A DNA stretch of 64,000 nt, from positions 49,197,275 through 49,261,274 of the forward strand of contig OX578146.1 in NCBI GenBank assembly GCA_951213105.1. Direction: 5' to 3'. Positions 21,966 to 34,180 of the stretch are shown here, piece after piece. This stretch comes from Amaurobius ferox. Taxonomy: Eukaryota > Arthropoda > Arachnida > Araneae > Amaurobiidae. Under the pieces are notes generated by a model. That model ran no database searches and was not told the DNA's origin. It worked only from the letters and a program-made list of their open reading frames with translations. Both the position numbers and the translations under genes were made by a program. The first letter of the stretch is position 1. Each line of letters begins with the position of its first letter.

Positions 21966-24467
21966 CACCTGTCCCCCGATTTACACGGAAGATAGGTTCT
22001 GCACAAAACCGTGTAAATTGAAATCTTGGATTTTGCTAACTAAAATCGTGTAAAACGAAAATAACCCCAAAATGTGCATGATTCAGTCATTTATTTAAGT
22101 AAAACAAAAGTAAGACATCTTAGAAAACTTAAAATTATACTTAGTTTATAAAACAACAAACATATGAATGCAGTAATATAAAATATTTAATTTATTTTAC
22201 ATTAGGAACAAAGAACAAAAAAACAAAAAGACCCTTTAAAATTAATTATAAGTATAATCACTGTCATCACTTTCATGTACTATCAGTCTTTTTTTTCTGA
22301 TAGGTATGATGTCACTTTCATCACTTGAGCTTTCTTGATGCGATTCTGGCTCAATGGTTGACGAATTAGGCAAGATCTCGGGTTGACAAGACTTTGTCAT
22401 GAAATCGGTAATTAACAATTGCGTAGGTTTTTTGGCTAAATCTTTTTAGACCTCTTCATATTGATTTAAGCATTTACGAAGGTCTCGCTGGAATCGGAGA
22501 GCTCGATCAACATTTGTGTCATATTGTAAGAAATGGTTGCCCAATTTTCTTCCCAAATCAAGTCCTACGCTTATGATTCTTGCTGTGAACGCAACTGGTT
22601 CAGATTGCTCTTCATCAGAATCATTGTCTTCATCATGTCTGTTGGTTTCACGAATCATGTTAATTAAATCATCTTCATTCAATTCTTCATCAGCCATTAT
22701 TTCTTCAATATCTGCCTGAGCTAAATCTTCAAAACCTTCTCCTCCTATAGTATGGGCCAACTCAGTGATCTGAGAATATTCATGCTCTATTGGTGATTTA
22801 TCATTTCCACTTTCAACAACATCCGGCCATATTGCTTTGCAGCAGGCGTTGATCGTTGATTGTTTGATCTGAGTGTATGACAGTCCAACATGCTTAACAC
22901 AATCTAAAATTGTAAATTTCTTCCAAGCATCCATCAGAGTAAGAGATTCATCATTCTCCATTTGTTCTAAGATATACCTGAAAGTTTGCTTGATGTACAG
23001 TGCTTTAAAAGTCGAAATTATCCCTTGATCTAACGGCTGTAATAAGGAAGTTGTATTCTTTGGTAAAAAAACAACTTTTACATTTTCGTGTTGTAAATCT
23101 GGAGGATGACCTGGTGCATTATCAAGTAATAGAAGAGCCTTAAAAGGCAATCCCTTTTTAGTTAAATAATTTTTGACATCTGGAACAAAGAAGTTATAGA
23201 ACCATTCATTGAAAGCGATGGCAGTGACCCATGCTTTTCTATTAGCCATCCAATAGATGGGAAGGATTTTGATATTTATTCCTTTGAATGATCATGGTGA
23301 TTTTGATTTGTTAATCACCAATGGTTTCATCATATAATCGCCAGAAACATTGCAACAGAAAAGAACTGTTATACGACTTTTCGCTACTTTATGACCACTA
23401 GCTGATTTGTGAGCTTTGGCTATAAAGGTTCTTTCCGGCATTTTTTTACAGAATAATCTATACTCGTCAGCATTGAAAACCTGATCAGAAGTGTAGGAGT
23501 TAGCGGCAATGATTTCAGCAAGTTTTGCCGGATATTGTTGTGCCGCATCCGAATCAGCAGATGCACTTTCATCTTTCATTCTCAGATTATGTAAAGAATA
23601 TCTTTGTTTGAATCTCTCGAACCACCCATGGCTTACGGAAAAAGATACCTTCTTTTTATCGGACGAAGTCGACTGCGACTGATTCTTAAGTGATTGATAA
23701 ATCTTCAAAGCTTTATTTGTAACAGCATTGGTATCGATCAGGATTCGCTTTTGAGTTTGGTCTTCTATCCATATCACTAAGGCTTTTTCCATATTTTCCA
23801 TTGTAACATCTCTAACATATGAAGTCGTATTCATACTGCTGCAGGTTCCAGCTGCTACACTTTTTCTAATGGAGTCCTCATTTTTTCTTATTGTCCTTAC
23901 TGTGGCTTCATTCATGGAGTAAAATTTAGCAACATCCGTTACTCTTTCTCTATTACGTAGACGGTCTAATATTTGAATTTTAGTTTCTAAAGAAGTAACT
24001 TTCCTTTTCATTTGATTTTTCTTCAAATCCTTTGACATTATAGAACCTTAACAAATTTACGCAAACTATAAAGATGCAAGAAAAACTATAAATGTTGAAA
24101 ACTTATCAGTTCAAAAGATAAACGCACAATAATATAAACTTTGCTGCCAAAATGTTTCTGCACTATGTACTTGCTTTACTGTTGTGAAATACATACGGGG
24201 ATTCCCCTATTACGGGGATTTCCCTATACGGGGATTCCCCATTACGGGAATTCCCCTAAATGTATATATTTTACAACACCGGGAATCCCCTGTTGTTTTC
24301 ACCAGTGTTACCAAAGGAATAAAATTCAAAAATGTCATCAAATCTTTGTATAGGCGTATATGGAGCGGAATATACATTTTTATCAATTTTTTGAAATCTG
24401 TTAATTTATAAACCGTGTAAAAGCGACATCGTGTAAAACAGGTGCCGTGTAAATCGGGGGATAAGTG
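21966..24467 (-). mobile_element. Tigger/pogo transposon, nearly intact
   Basis: 2,502 bp flanked by TA (21964-21965, 24468-24469). The 23-bp inverted ends differ at two positions and share CCCCCGATTTACACGG. Further GTGTAAA motifs lie just inside both ends. One transposase gene fills the element on the minus strand. It sits in the MED23 intron between exons i and j in the same orientation as the host gene. Confidence 0.92.
22446..24038 (-). pseudogene. Tigger transposase with one in-frame stop
   Basis: 531 codons in a single frame, interrupted only by TGA at 23292-23294. N-terminal part: a pogo/CENP-B type helix-turn-helix (KIQILDRLRNRERVTDVAKF) and a second DNA-binding domain (HGWFERFKQRYSLHNLRMK). 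The catalytic DDD domain follows: first Asp in VFNADE, second in LLLLDNAPGHP, third in LQPLDQGII. A glutamate/aspartate-rich C-terminal region is typical of Tigger. The residue after FNADE is YRLF instead of the usual TGLF. The stop has the form of a CGA-to-TGA change. Length is normal for the family (about 500-600). As it stands it can give only an N-terminal DNA-binding protein of about 248 residues. Confidence 0.9.
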
Positions 24468-24469
24468 TA

Positions 24470-25213
24470 TTATGATAAATTAAGATTATACTACTATTCA
24501 ATTATTATTTATTAATTATTTTAATGTTTTTAGTAATTAGACAATTTTCATTTTTGTTAATAGTTAGATTTTATTATCTTAAGAGATTTATTTGCATTGT
24601 TTCTATCTATATACCATTTTTAATAAAGTTTCAAAATTCTTTTTTTTTCTCCCCCTCAATAAAGATTTTTATTATTAACTCATTTGGCCTGAGATAAATT
24701 ACCCTTTATTGAACAACATAATTAAGATACTCAGTTACTAAACAAAAACCCACCTTTCAGTCAAAACTAAACTACACATGTATTAAAGAAAAGAACAAAA
24801 ATAAAAACAACAACTTAATAACCTAACCAAACTTATATTTTAAATAACAGATTTAATATTTCTCTACGTTCGAATCACTCTCACAAGTCTGAAGACCCGA
24901 GTCTAGTCAGCCTGGACATGTCCACACACACAAAAATATATATATATAATTTTTCTTAATTAAAAGAGATAATAAATTGATCTTGAAAATACAACTTTAC
25001 ATTTTAAATAGGTAATAGAATGTAATATTTTTAAATGGGAATAGATGTAAACATTTATAAGATATATTATTTAAAAGGATCATGAATTTAAAATCAAACA
25101 CTAATTTTTATATAAACTTTTGACTTAAAACTGGTGTAATCTACTGGCTTATACTCATTTAATCTAAGGGCTGCAGTTTCATTTCTACATGGAGAATACC
25201 GGCAAACTTGAGT
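24470..25213. other. intron sequence, nothing recognised
   Basis: AT-rich with homopolymer and (TA)n runs (about 24938-24950). No coding or repeat signature found. Confidence 0.4.
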
Positions 25214-25502
25214 TGATTGTTGTTGAAACCCAGACCGTCCGACCTACCAGAAAGGTGTAAGGTAACTGTTTGGACGGTCGGGAAGTGCCACCCAATTTAG
25301 ACCGGAACCCAGTGGGGGAGGCATCCACAGGGACCGTACCCTCCTTCCCCTGCCACCAACCTCTCGGAAGGACTTTCGGACCCACATGTTTAACGTGATC
25401 GTACTCCGCATGAACACGGCGGCAGTTTTGGCAGTGGCTGGAATCGAACCCGGGCCTACCGAGTGCAACTCCAGCGCGCTAACCAGTGGGCTACCGCGCC
25501 CC
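25214..25502 (-). repeat. full-length tRNA-derived SINE
   Basis: Read on the minus strand it starts GGGCGCGGTAGCCC, with a polymerase III A box (TAGCCCACTGG, 25483-25493) and B box (GGGTTCGATTCC, 25440-25451) at tRNA-like spacing. A GC-rich body follows, ending GGTCGGACGGTCTGGGTTTC and a CAACAACAA-type tail. The GC content stands out sharply from the flanks. Other copies or pieces lie at 41854, 19206, 34117 and 59694, so it is a family active in this genome's past. Confidence 0.88.
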
Positions 25503-25509
25503 GCGGCAG

Positions 25510-27218
25510 TGAAGATTCTCGCCTAATACTGGCTCGGTTTCCCTTATCGTATTGCTCAAAGAACAATTAGAACATGCTGACAAAGAATCTAGAAAATTTT
25601 CTTGGCTTTCATTATCAGGATTCATTTTGTCTGGGTTTTGGATCAAGAAAACTAAAAACTATTTAAATCCACAAGGACATGTGCCCAACACTTACGTCTC
25701 TTGAATCCACTAATGAAACTGCACATCTACGCTTTAAAAGTTACTGCTAAAAACAGTACTTGCAAAAGCCTATTAATCAGCTCACGTTAGTACCTAAAAG
25801 CCTATTCTTAGGCTTGCGGTAAATAAGCGTTGGCATCAAAAAGCCTATTATTAGGTTTGTGGTAGATAAAATGTTAAAATATAAACAATACTTCGAGAAA
25901 GTACCCCTAAATGGCAGCACCACTAATCAGGATCAGAGCATTAAGCTTGGAAGTCATAGACAAAGACGTGAAACTGCAGTAAGGACATGAAAAGAAAATA
26001 TTGTTTCATAAGTAAATGAACGGTGGGTACTACTTTGGAAATAATTCTATTAATTTGTTGATATGAACGTTTGGGGAATTAGTGTTTCATCAAACGGTTG
26101 ATGATGCACAACTTCTATAAATGACAGTAACTTAACTATTTCTTAAGGTATTGATACTGTAGACTGGAATAATACATTCGATGCTCACAGAACATATGGT
26201 TTGAGTTATACAGAACTGGAACTCAGGAAGGCACTGAGAAAATTACTGCAGCTGAGGGCTTGCGATGGTGGCAATATTTTTGAAGCACATTATAACTGGA
26301 TACAAAGGGTGCACAAAAAAGATTGCGGCAGTCACAGAGAACTTTTGGTGGTGATAATGTTTTAGAAGATCAAAAATTATCAATTGATGGTTAAACCGAA
26401 AAGATTTCCTTAGCTGAACATTTCAGCAGCGATCACAGATTCAGTGCAAGATTAGTCGTGCAACAAAAAATGGACGATGTTGGATGTTGCTATTCATGTA
26501 GCTTATAAAGTGATGGTAAAGTACTCTTGGTAAAAGTGAGAAAAAATGTTTGTCACAGATGCAGAAGGGCTAGTGAGGGCATGGGATTTTCCTTTTCCAA
26601 GGAGTCACCAACTTTGGTGAATGAAAACTTGCTCATGGTGTTATACATCTATGTATACTCTGAGAAAAAAATAAAGTACCTCGCCAAAAATGCAAGGCCT
26701 GCAGTTACAAATTTAATTACCCCACCCAACCATAATGTAATACCTGAAGTATGTCTACTTAAGGCAACTCCAAACATGTGTTGTTTAGCTTATTGCTGGC
26801 CAGAGAACCTTTTGGCTCTTAAAACATGCACTTTTTCATGATTTCATGGATGAAGTGCTCTACCAAAAGGGAAGATGTAATGTAGCAAAGAAAAATGTAT
26901 AGGGGATGCTGGTATATTAGCAAATGATTAGAGGGATATATTTAACATTTGTCGATAAATTATGGGTAATTTAGAATATTGGGATAATAGAAAGGGATAG
27001 TAAATTAATGTAGATATGAGATAAATAGCCAAAATAAACAGATAACAATAAATTAATTTAGAATTTTTAAGGAAAAAAGGAAAATTTAGGAATTTTGATC
27101 TTTTATTACCCAGGAAATACTGTATATTTGAAAATAAACATAACAGTTCTCTAAATAAATACTGTAAAAATATTTATCCCATTTAACATTCTATATTTAA
27201 ACTCAAGGAACACAAAGT
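25510..27218. other. intron sequence, no clear feature
   Basis: A roughly 55-bp imperfect repeat built on AAAGCCTATTMTTAGG occurs at 25795-25870. The ORF at 26527-26841 is open for 104 codons but has no recognisable domain. Nothing else is supportable. Confidence 0.4.
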
Positions 27219-27997
27219 TGATAATTGAAGGGTCTGCTGCAAAAAGGAGGTAGCTCCAATTATTCAAGTTTTCAGAAAACTGTAAAAAATATGTGGGTTA
27301 TTTGTGGGTTAGTTTCATTACACTTTTTTTATATTTTGCAGTCTTTAGTGATAGGGAGTGGGAGTATGCTTGCTGAAGGTTGTTTAACATTAAAGGAGTA
27401 CTGCTTTGAATGTTAAACATTCTTACTGTTTTGTTACAGAGTAGTCCAACACTTTCACTACATAAGATGTTTCCTGCATCAATGTTAGTTTTTTCATAAG
27501 TGAAAACTCTACATTTCGTTATGAAAAACTATCCGCCTTTTCTAACAGGAATGTGATTGTTTCCATCATCTTTTCTGAAAGTGATTTCCTCTCTTTCAGC
27601 AGACTCAAATAAATCACTAGACCTAGAGCTAAATAGTCTTTCCTCTTCTAAATCACTCACTATTCTTAACAATATACAGTGTTATGTTTATTAGAATCAA
27701 AAATACAAGACACGACTAAAAACATTCCACTGTTGATAAGTGTTATGTAACCTTTCTGTAAATAACTAAATCATTGGTTTGAGGGAAAAAGGAGGTAACT
27801 CCAGGAGCTACCTCTATTTTGCAACAAACTAACGAGATAGTCAGCTCCATCTGTGAGAAACACTAGAACTAACGATCGGATCTACATCTTTTTTGCACCA
27901 AACGAAAGTTTTTTTTTTGCTACAACATAGTACATGTAACTCCAAACTCCCCCAGGATGGAGCTACCTTCTTTTTGAAGCAAACCCTTCAATTATCA
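27219..27997. mobile_element. small DNA element with 35-bp inverted repeats
   Basis: TGATAATTGAAGGGTCTGCT... at 27219 is inverted at 27997 with about five mismatches in 35 bp, through AAGGTAGCTCCA. Inside, around 27790-27830, a further palindrome repeats the GGAGGTAACTCC/GGAGCTACCTC theme. No transposase. Non-autonomous; the target duplication is not clear, so the superfamily is left open. Confidence 0.6.
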
Positions 27998-28214
27998 GAT
28001 ACTCAGCCATATAACATTAAATAAATCAACATGTCTTCATTTTGTGAGTGACAACATATATCCATATTGTAAGTGATAAATTCCAAGCGGCTTAATTTAA
28101 TAAAAAAAGAAACAAATAATAACATACATGGCTGCTAAATATTTAAATGTAAAGTATTCAAATGTCCTTTTAAAATCTAGATAATTTTTTTTTAGAAATC
28201 AAAAACAAACTTAC

Positions 28215-28297
28215 ATGCATTACACAATAAAGAAATTGTGTAGTCCACATTCAAACTATGAGATAAGTTGTTATTGCTAAGACTGCGTTGCAAGTAC
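28215..28297 (-). CDS. MED23: MED23 exon i
   Basis: 83 bp, acceptor TTTATAG at 28298-28304 and donor GTAAGT at 28209-28214. It encodes YLQRSLSNNN and ISLLCNA, aligning with the MED23 segment that follows HHE and precedes YSTN. It is separated from exon h by the shortest intron in the window, 722 bp. Confidence 0.9.
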
Positions 28298-28304
28298 CTA
28301 TAAA

Positions 28305-29013
28305 TTAAAAACAAATGATATAAAAATTAAACTAGTCAAAAATTAACTACAGAAAAAATATACAGAGTAGTGGTATTTTGTGCAAATTTGATATAATATG
28401 ATAAGAAAAGCATTAAAGGGGTTTTACAGGGTTCTTGCACATTTCTCAATTTAAAAAAATCAGATTTTGGCAGGACAGGACTTTCACTACAGACTCAAAT
28501 TTATTTTATTTTTATTTTTTTTATAATTCATTAAATTGAGTTTTATAGCACAAAATAACATATTTATTTGAAATTATACTGAATTTGCAGCTTTAATTCA
28601 ATTTTCGTTTTCATTTGGTGACTGAACATATTTCCTGAGGCTTTTGACATGACAATTCCAAATCTGCTATCGGTCTTGCTGTCTGGTGATTTGTTCTACT
28701 CATTAAGATGTTGATAAAATTCAATCCTATTTATTTTAAAAAGTATAACAAGTTTTCATTAATTCTAAGAGAATCTAATTTCTATTGAAACAAATTATCA
28801 GTTTGTTTAAACAATGATATTTCATGTTAAGCATGTTTGCTTTAAAAACACAGAAACATTGTAATTCATGCACAATTGGATGAAATTGTAAAACCAGTGC
28901 AGTTTGTAGTAAAAATAATTGCATTATGTATATTCACATTAACAAAGTTAAACTACACATATTTTCCAAGCATTAGAAACACACATACATCTAAAATATG
29001 AAATAACCTTCAC
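28305..29013. other. short MED23 intron, no feature
   Basis: Plain AT-rich intron with no inserted element recognised; the only intron here under 1 kb. Confidence 0.5.
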
Positions 29014-29019
29014 ACTTAC

Positions 29020-29222
29020 TCTAAGTGGCCTGTTAGTGCAGGTGGCAATCGTCTTTGTAAACTAACTTGTTCCAGTTGAGCTTTCTTCATCAAGTGAATC
29101 CAAATGCATGTTATGGCTAAAGCATGAGTACAGCTGGCTTTAGTTACATCAGGTAAGGGTAAAGGATCTTTTTCAGGGTAGAGTAGGTCATACAGCTTCA
29201 TCACAGGCAGGAAATCATTTAG
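29020..29222 (-). CDS. MED23: MED23 exon h
   Basis: 203 bp, acceptor GCTGCAG at 29223-29229 and donor GTAAGT at 29014-29019. It encodes DFLPVMKLYDLLYPEKD and HALAITCIWIHLMKKAQ, a strongly conserved MED23 block, and ends two bases into a glutamate/aspartate codon completed by exon i. Confidence 0.95.
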
Positions 29223-29548
29223 CTGCAGCAATATTAACATACATTAATAACAGGTCTAAAACAGCAACTGTTAGTGATGGGCATATCAAAACATATTTTT
29301 GACTGTTTTCAATTGGTGCTGTTTAGAGTTCCTAGAATCAAGCTCCTAAAGCTTATGTGAGAACATAAAACTTGAATGAGTTGTAAAGATTTTTGTATTG
29401 ACCAGCTTGTTATTAATTGAACAGGGTCCTGAAGGAAATATCAAAGGAGGGGGGGGGGGGGGGGGAGTCAGTGAGAAATGTATAGAATCTTCTTTTCTGA
29501 GATAAAATTTCAATATGGGAGTTAAGTCACCAGGGAGGGGTGGAAATT

Positions 29549-29995
29549 CTAATTACAGAAAACATTTTGATTTGCATTTATAAATACGGAGACTTTATCA
29601 GCATTTGGGAGATTAAATTTAATCAGTTTTACAAAATCAATGATTTTGGACACATCAATTTTTAAGAAAAAATATTTAAGTTCATTAAAAACATTGAGGA
29701 AATCAGAAAATCCAGAGCCAATTTCATAAGAGAGGTTCATAGGAGCAGCAGGCTGACATGAAGAGATTTTTGGCTCAGCATCTTGGAAGGCATCAGCGAA
29801 AGGGATCGGGAATACTAGTAATAGCTTTGCTCTCAGGGGAAGCAGGTGAGCAATGCTGGAAATAGGGACCTGAGCCTTTGGTTTACGGGGTCTATTTCTC
29901 GGGTTTGCTAGGTAGGTAGAGATTGAAATTTGCTGGATGTGTTTATGTATCGATACATAAATAGACAACAGATCAATATTAAGACAATACATCAA
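29549..29995 (-). pseudogene. possible C-terminal fragment of a jockey-like LINE gag (ORF1)
   Basis: A 148-codon frame. The part NPRNRPRKPKAQ followed by a proline-rich stretch, then a helical tail (FLNVFNELKYFFLKIDVSKI), resembles the region after the zinc knuckles of jockey-type ORF1 proteins in arthropods. The knuckles are not seen and the resemblance is from memory of the family's general pattern, so this is tentative. It is adjacent to a 17-G run at 29449-29465. Confidence 0.3.
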
Positions 29996-30019
29996 TTTTA
30001 AGTATTGCTACACTTATAC

Positions 30020-32504
30020 AGGGTGTCCCAAAAAGATTGAAATACACTTTAATTCTTCACCTGTTGAAGATAAGTGGGGCAATGTAAATTGAAAAAATGT
30101 TGAAAGTAAGGTAGAAAATAAGACTACGTTAATGGAATATTCCTCCCATTAATTTTCAAAAACTTACACTTTTTACATTTTTATACGATCCCCTTAGACA
30201 AATTTGGTGAATCAGAAATTTTTTATTTTTAATGCAACAACATCATTAATAAAATCCGTATATCTGTATCTTTAAAATCAACTGAATTATAATAATGGAA
30301 AAAGTCTGACTTATCCCACTTTTCCGTACCATGTGAAAGACTGTTTCATCAGTGAAAATAGGGATCATAAACAAATTGACGATGGAAATTGTTTAGATCA
30401 AAAATATGTTAATATGTGTCAAAATATTTTTTTCGCAAATGCATTTAAATAAAGCATTACACAGACAGAGATCATATAAAGCAGCGGTACACACTATGCG
30501 GTTGGGGCACATAATTAAAATATGCATACAATAATAGCAAACCAATGATAGAAGACACTGATATAAAGGAACAAATTTCGTTATAAATACTAGAAATACA
30601 ATTCACAAAATGCAATTCACAAAGCATTCTCAAAACGTTTTCCTTCAATTCCAATACATAACAGAGCTCTTCTAATAATGCTTACTGTAAATATTTTGGA
30701 GTTCTTCACTACTAATATTGTTGCAAGCATCAATTAACTTTTGTTTAAGGTCAATTGCGTTTAGTGGGCAAGTACTATAAACTAGTGTTCAAAGACGACC
30801 ACAAAAGTAAAAATCAAGAGGGGTTAAATCAGGGGATCTGGGGGAGGGGGGGTCATTATGCGGCTCCTTTCAAACCAATCCACTGGCTATCAAAGTTTTC
30901 TTTAAGCCAGTTTGTCACAATTATAGCCTGGTGTGCAGGCGCGCCATCTTATTGATAATACATGTTTTTTAGAAGCGATAATGTTGTCGTCTCCATAAAA
31001 TCCGTTACAGTACCGTTTAAAATAAGCTGCATGTATTTTTCAACTGTAAGAGTCTCTTCATAAAACACAGGACCAATCAGTTTTCCATTTCAAATTCTGC
31101 ATCATATAGATACAGAAAACTTTCTCTAGTGATGTATTTCATGGACAAAAAATGGTTTCATATTATCCCAATAATGATCGTTGTGAGTAATGATTGCTCC
31201 ATCTTCCATAAACAAACATTCATCAGTCCACAGAATGTTCGAATTGATGTCTTGTTGGATTAACAACCAGTTGCAGAATGCTACACACTGGTCAAAATCG
31301 AAGGGATGAAGTGCTTGAAGTCCATGAATACAAAATGGATGCTAATGGTATTTTCCAAGTATTCTATCAATTGACATCCTAGGTAGCCCCAAAGTTTCAC
31401 TTGCTTTTCGAATGCTTGTTCATGGGTTGAAAAAAAAATCTGCGATGATGTCAGTTTCTTCGTCCTCCGTGTACAAATGATTTCTTCCAGGGCCAGGTCT
31501 TGGATGAAATGAACCCCGGTAGTTCTTAATTTCCTCATCATTTGATAAACAAATGTACGTGAAATTTTAGGCAAGTTTGGATATCACCGTCCAAAATTCC
31601 GAACAGTTTCTGCAGTATTTTTATTACAGAAAGCATAAATCATTGTTAATTCGAAAAGCTCGTTATTTGTTAAAAATACCATAATGCACAACCAGTTAGG
31701 TGTTCTTAATTTGTGAATCTAGAACTAAACATGCTGACGATTCACTGAATGATTTCTAATCTTCTTTATTTAGGTATAATATTAAAAAACGTTCAGTTGT
31801 ATTGAATAGAAATAATACCAGGAATAAATATGTACATTAAAAAATAAATCGTCTGCATTTCATTCTTCAGTTTTTTAAAATTACTTTACTATAGACATTT
31901 GAAAAGGCTAAATTAGAGTTAAAGGAAAGAAAAAATTGTCTGTGAGTTCTATTCTTCGTTTTGAAAAATTATGTTAAATTTCAAAATCAAATACATACTT
32001 GCATTTGTTTACTTATTTATTTTAATTGTTTCAAATAAAAAATGGCATGTCTCAATGTGAAAAGTACTTAAGAATCTGTGATTGCATTGCGAGCCTACGC
32101 GGAATTCGCAAAAATGTCTCCTATGTATTATCATCCAGTTTTATTTTTTTTGTAATATGTCACAAATTTACATTTCTAATTTGATATATGGTCCCCATTC
32201 ACAATGTTCAATTTTCAATTAAATATAACTCACTCAATTTTAAAGATACAGATATGCAGTTTTTTTTACTGATCTTGTTGCATTAGTTGCATTAAAAATA
32301 AAAATTTTCTGATTGACCAAATTTGTCTAAAGGGGTCGTATAAAAATTAAAAAAGTGTAGCTTTCTTAAAATTAATGGGAGGACTATTTCATTAACGTAG
32401 TCTTATTTCCCACCTTATTTTCTACATTTTTGCAATTTACATTGCCTACTTATCTCCAACAGGTAAAGAATTAAAGCACGTTTCAATCTTTTTGGGACAC
32501 CCTG
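30020..32504 (-). mobile_element. mariner/Tc1-superfamily element with long inverted repeats
   Basis: CAGGGTGTCCCAAAAAGATT at both ends in inverted orientation, flanked by TA (30018-30019, 32505-32506). The similarity between the arms continues for roughly 280 bp, including AAGACTACGTTAATG and TTAGACAAATTTGGT. Between the arms, the minus strand carries a broken IS630-type transposase (about 31700-30750): pieces resembling RPGPGRN, DECLFMEDGA and RSPDLTPLDF, with stops and frame changes. Its size and arms fit a once-autonomous element that has decayed. Confidence 0.75.
30750..31700 (-). pseudogene. decayed mariner-like transposase
   Basis: Fragments of an IS630/mariner transposase read in alternating minus frames. 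The helix-turn-helix region lies at about 31580-31280 (an intact 97-codon frame), then an ILWTDECLF-type block with the first catalytic Asp at about 31235-31200, and the RSPDLTP motif of the third catalytic region near 30830. Several stops make it non-functional. Confidence 0.6.
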
Positions 32505-32506
32505 TA

Positions 32507-33796
32507 TAAGATACTTGCTGTGCATCAATGCAATGATTTTTAATAGATTTTCAATAGTATTAATCATATCAACAATTTTCCTTAATGTGAGATCCTATTT
32601 TCTTTCAAACAATTTTTATTTTTTATTTTAGAAAAAGAAAAAAATATGACTTCGTTACAATGAGGATAAAATTAACTTAACAAATTATCTCTCATGCTAA
32701 AAGTATTCAAGACTTGTAACCTGTTCTTAAAATGTTGAAAATGATAGATATTCTGAAAATAATTGCATCTTGAAAAATATGTTCAAAATAGCTTTATTAA
32801 ACAAATATTTGTTTCTAAGTCATTGCCTGATTTTATAATTTTCTGTAGATAAGAGTTATGTATCCATATTACAGGGATGAGATTGCCAAAAAAGCAAAAA
32901 AAGCTGATAAAAATTTGAGAAATCATACACAACAAAACATTTTAAGTGTTCAAATATTTGAGAATTTTGCATAATTAAAAAACAAAAACTACATTGGAAA
33001 AATGATTTAATTCATATTATATTAGTATAATGCAAAATTGGCAATTGTGCATAAAAACAGGGTTGTTTAAATACATGGGCAATTTTTTGTTATCTATAAG
33101 AACTCCTTGCTTTTATTTTGTCAGTTTTGTAGAAATTAAATCATTACAATAATAGTCAGGATTTACAGGGGGGGAAAAATTACATAAATTACAAAACACA
33201 ATTTTTTCACAACTGACAAAACACAATTTTTTTGTTTTTAAAGTGCAGTATATTTCTAAACACATTTATAAAATTATCATGTATTGTTAAAATGTGCATT
33301 GTATAGTACACATAAAAAAAATTTGGTGGCAGTATCTTATGTTTTAAAGAAAATGTTGCTTTTGTTCAAAAATATCTTTTCATAAAAATGTAACAGAAAA
33401 GGCTTTAAATATTTTAATGAGTTTACTTCAAAGAATATTAAAAAATACTCCCACTGGTCGTATCTTTAAAAATAATACACTGTTACGAAAGTGGTAAAAG
33501 TAAAACAAAGATTTTAATTCAATAAAAACAAAATAAATTTTTTTTGTCATTTTAACTTCACTTGGAGTTCCTACTAAAGTAGAGACCATGAGAATATTGC
33601 ACAGTAACAATTGCTGTGTGAAGTTTTTTCCTGGCATGAATAAGATACTAACTTCACTGTCCCCCTGTTTCCCCTTTGAGTCCAGTAACACCATATACAT
33701 TAATGACATATACACATCTCAGTGATTACAGAGACAAAACTTTATGATTTGTTTTTGATTCCCCTTCTGTGGGGGATTCTATGCCTCCACTTCCGG
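32507..33796. other. intron sequence, no clear feature
   Basis: AT-rich. The frame at 33428-33715 (minus, 95 codons) resembles nothing known and has no splice-site support. Confidence 0.4.
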
Positions 33797-34016
33797 GTTA
33801 GACCATCACTTCTGATAGCTAGTTATTGGAGGTGATGGTTAGACCACAGACGAGCATTGTCTACCGTCTGTTTTTTGAATGATGTGTGCTGGGAATACCA
33901 GAATAAATGGAGCTTGTCACATGAGAACGTTCATGTTCTTGTGTGACAAGCTCCATTATTCTTTAACCCCTAGCACACAGCGTCTAAACAACGGATGGCA
34001 AACAATGTTCATCTGT
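33797..34016. repeat. foldback element: two adjacent palindromes
   Basis: 33797-33844 is an imperfect palindrome of about 48 bp (GTTAGACCATCAC ... GTGATGGTTAGAC). 33846-34016 is a 171-bp foldback whose arms of about 80 bp meet near 33931. Its inner stem, TGGAGCTTGTCACA paired with TGTGACAAGCTCCA, is exact over 14 bp. A transcript would form a long hairpin. No coding potential; best explained as a foldback MITE. Confidence 0.75.
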
Positions 34017-34116
34017 CATAGGCCGAAGCTCAATTATGATAACAGCTCTAGTTAAACCAAGGCTAACTAGACCCTTTTTCTTTCACACACACACACCTTT
34101 CTTTTTCCCGGCCGTC

Positions 34117-34180
34117 CAAATAGTTGCTCAAGTCCTCCGGATGAGTCGGACGGTCTGGGTCTTCAACACACCCCTTTCTC
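34117..34180 (+). repeat. SINE 3' fragment
   Basis: Contains CCGTCCAAATAG and GAGTCGGACGGTCTGGGTCT then CAACACA, the tail of the SINE family at 25214. The head is missing. A further degraded AAAACCCAGACC piece occurs at about 34700. Confidence 0.6.

Noticed and set aside
26527..26841. 104-codon ORF considered as a gene
   Set aside because: No recognisable domain, no splice-site or composition support; length is within chance for an intron of this size.
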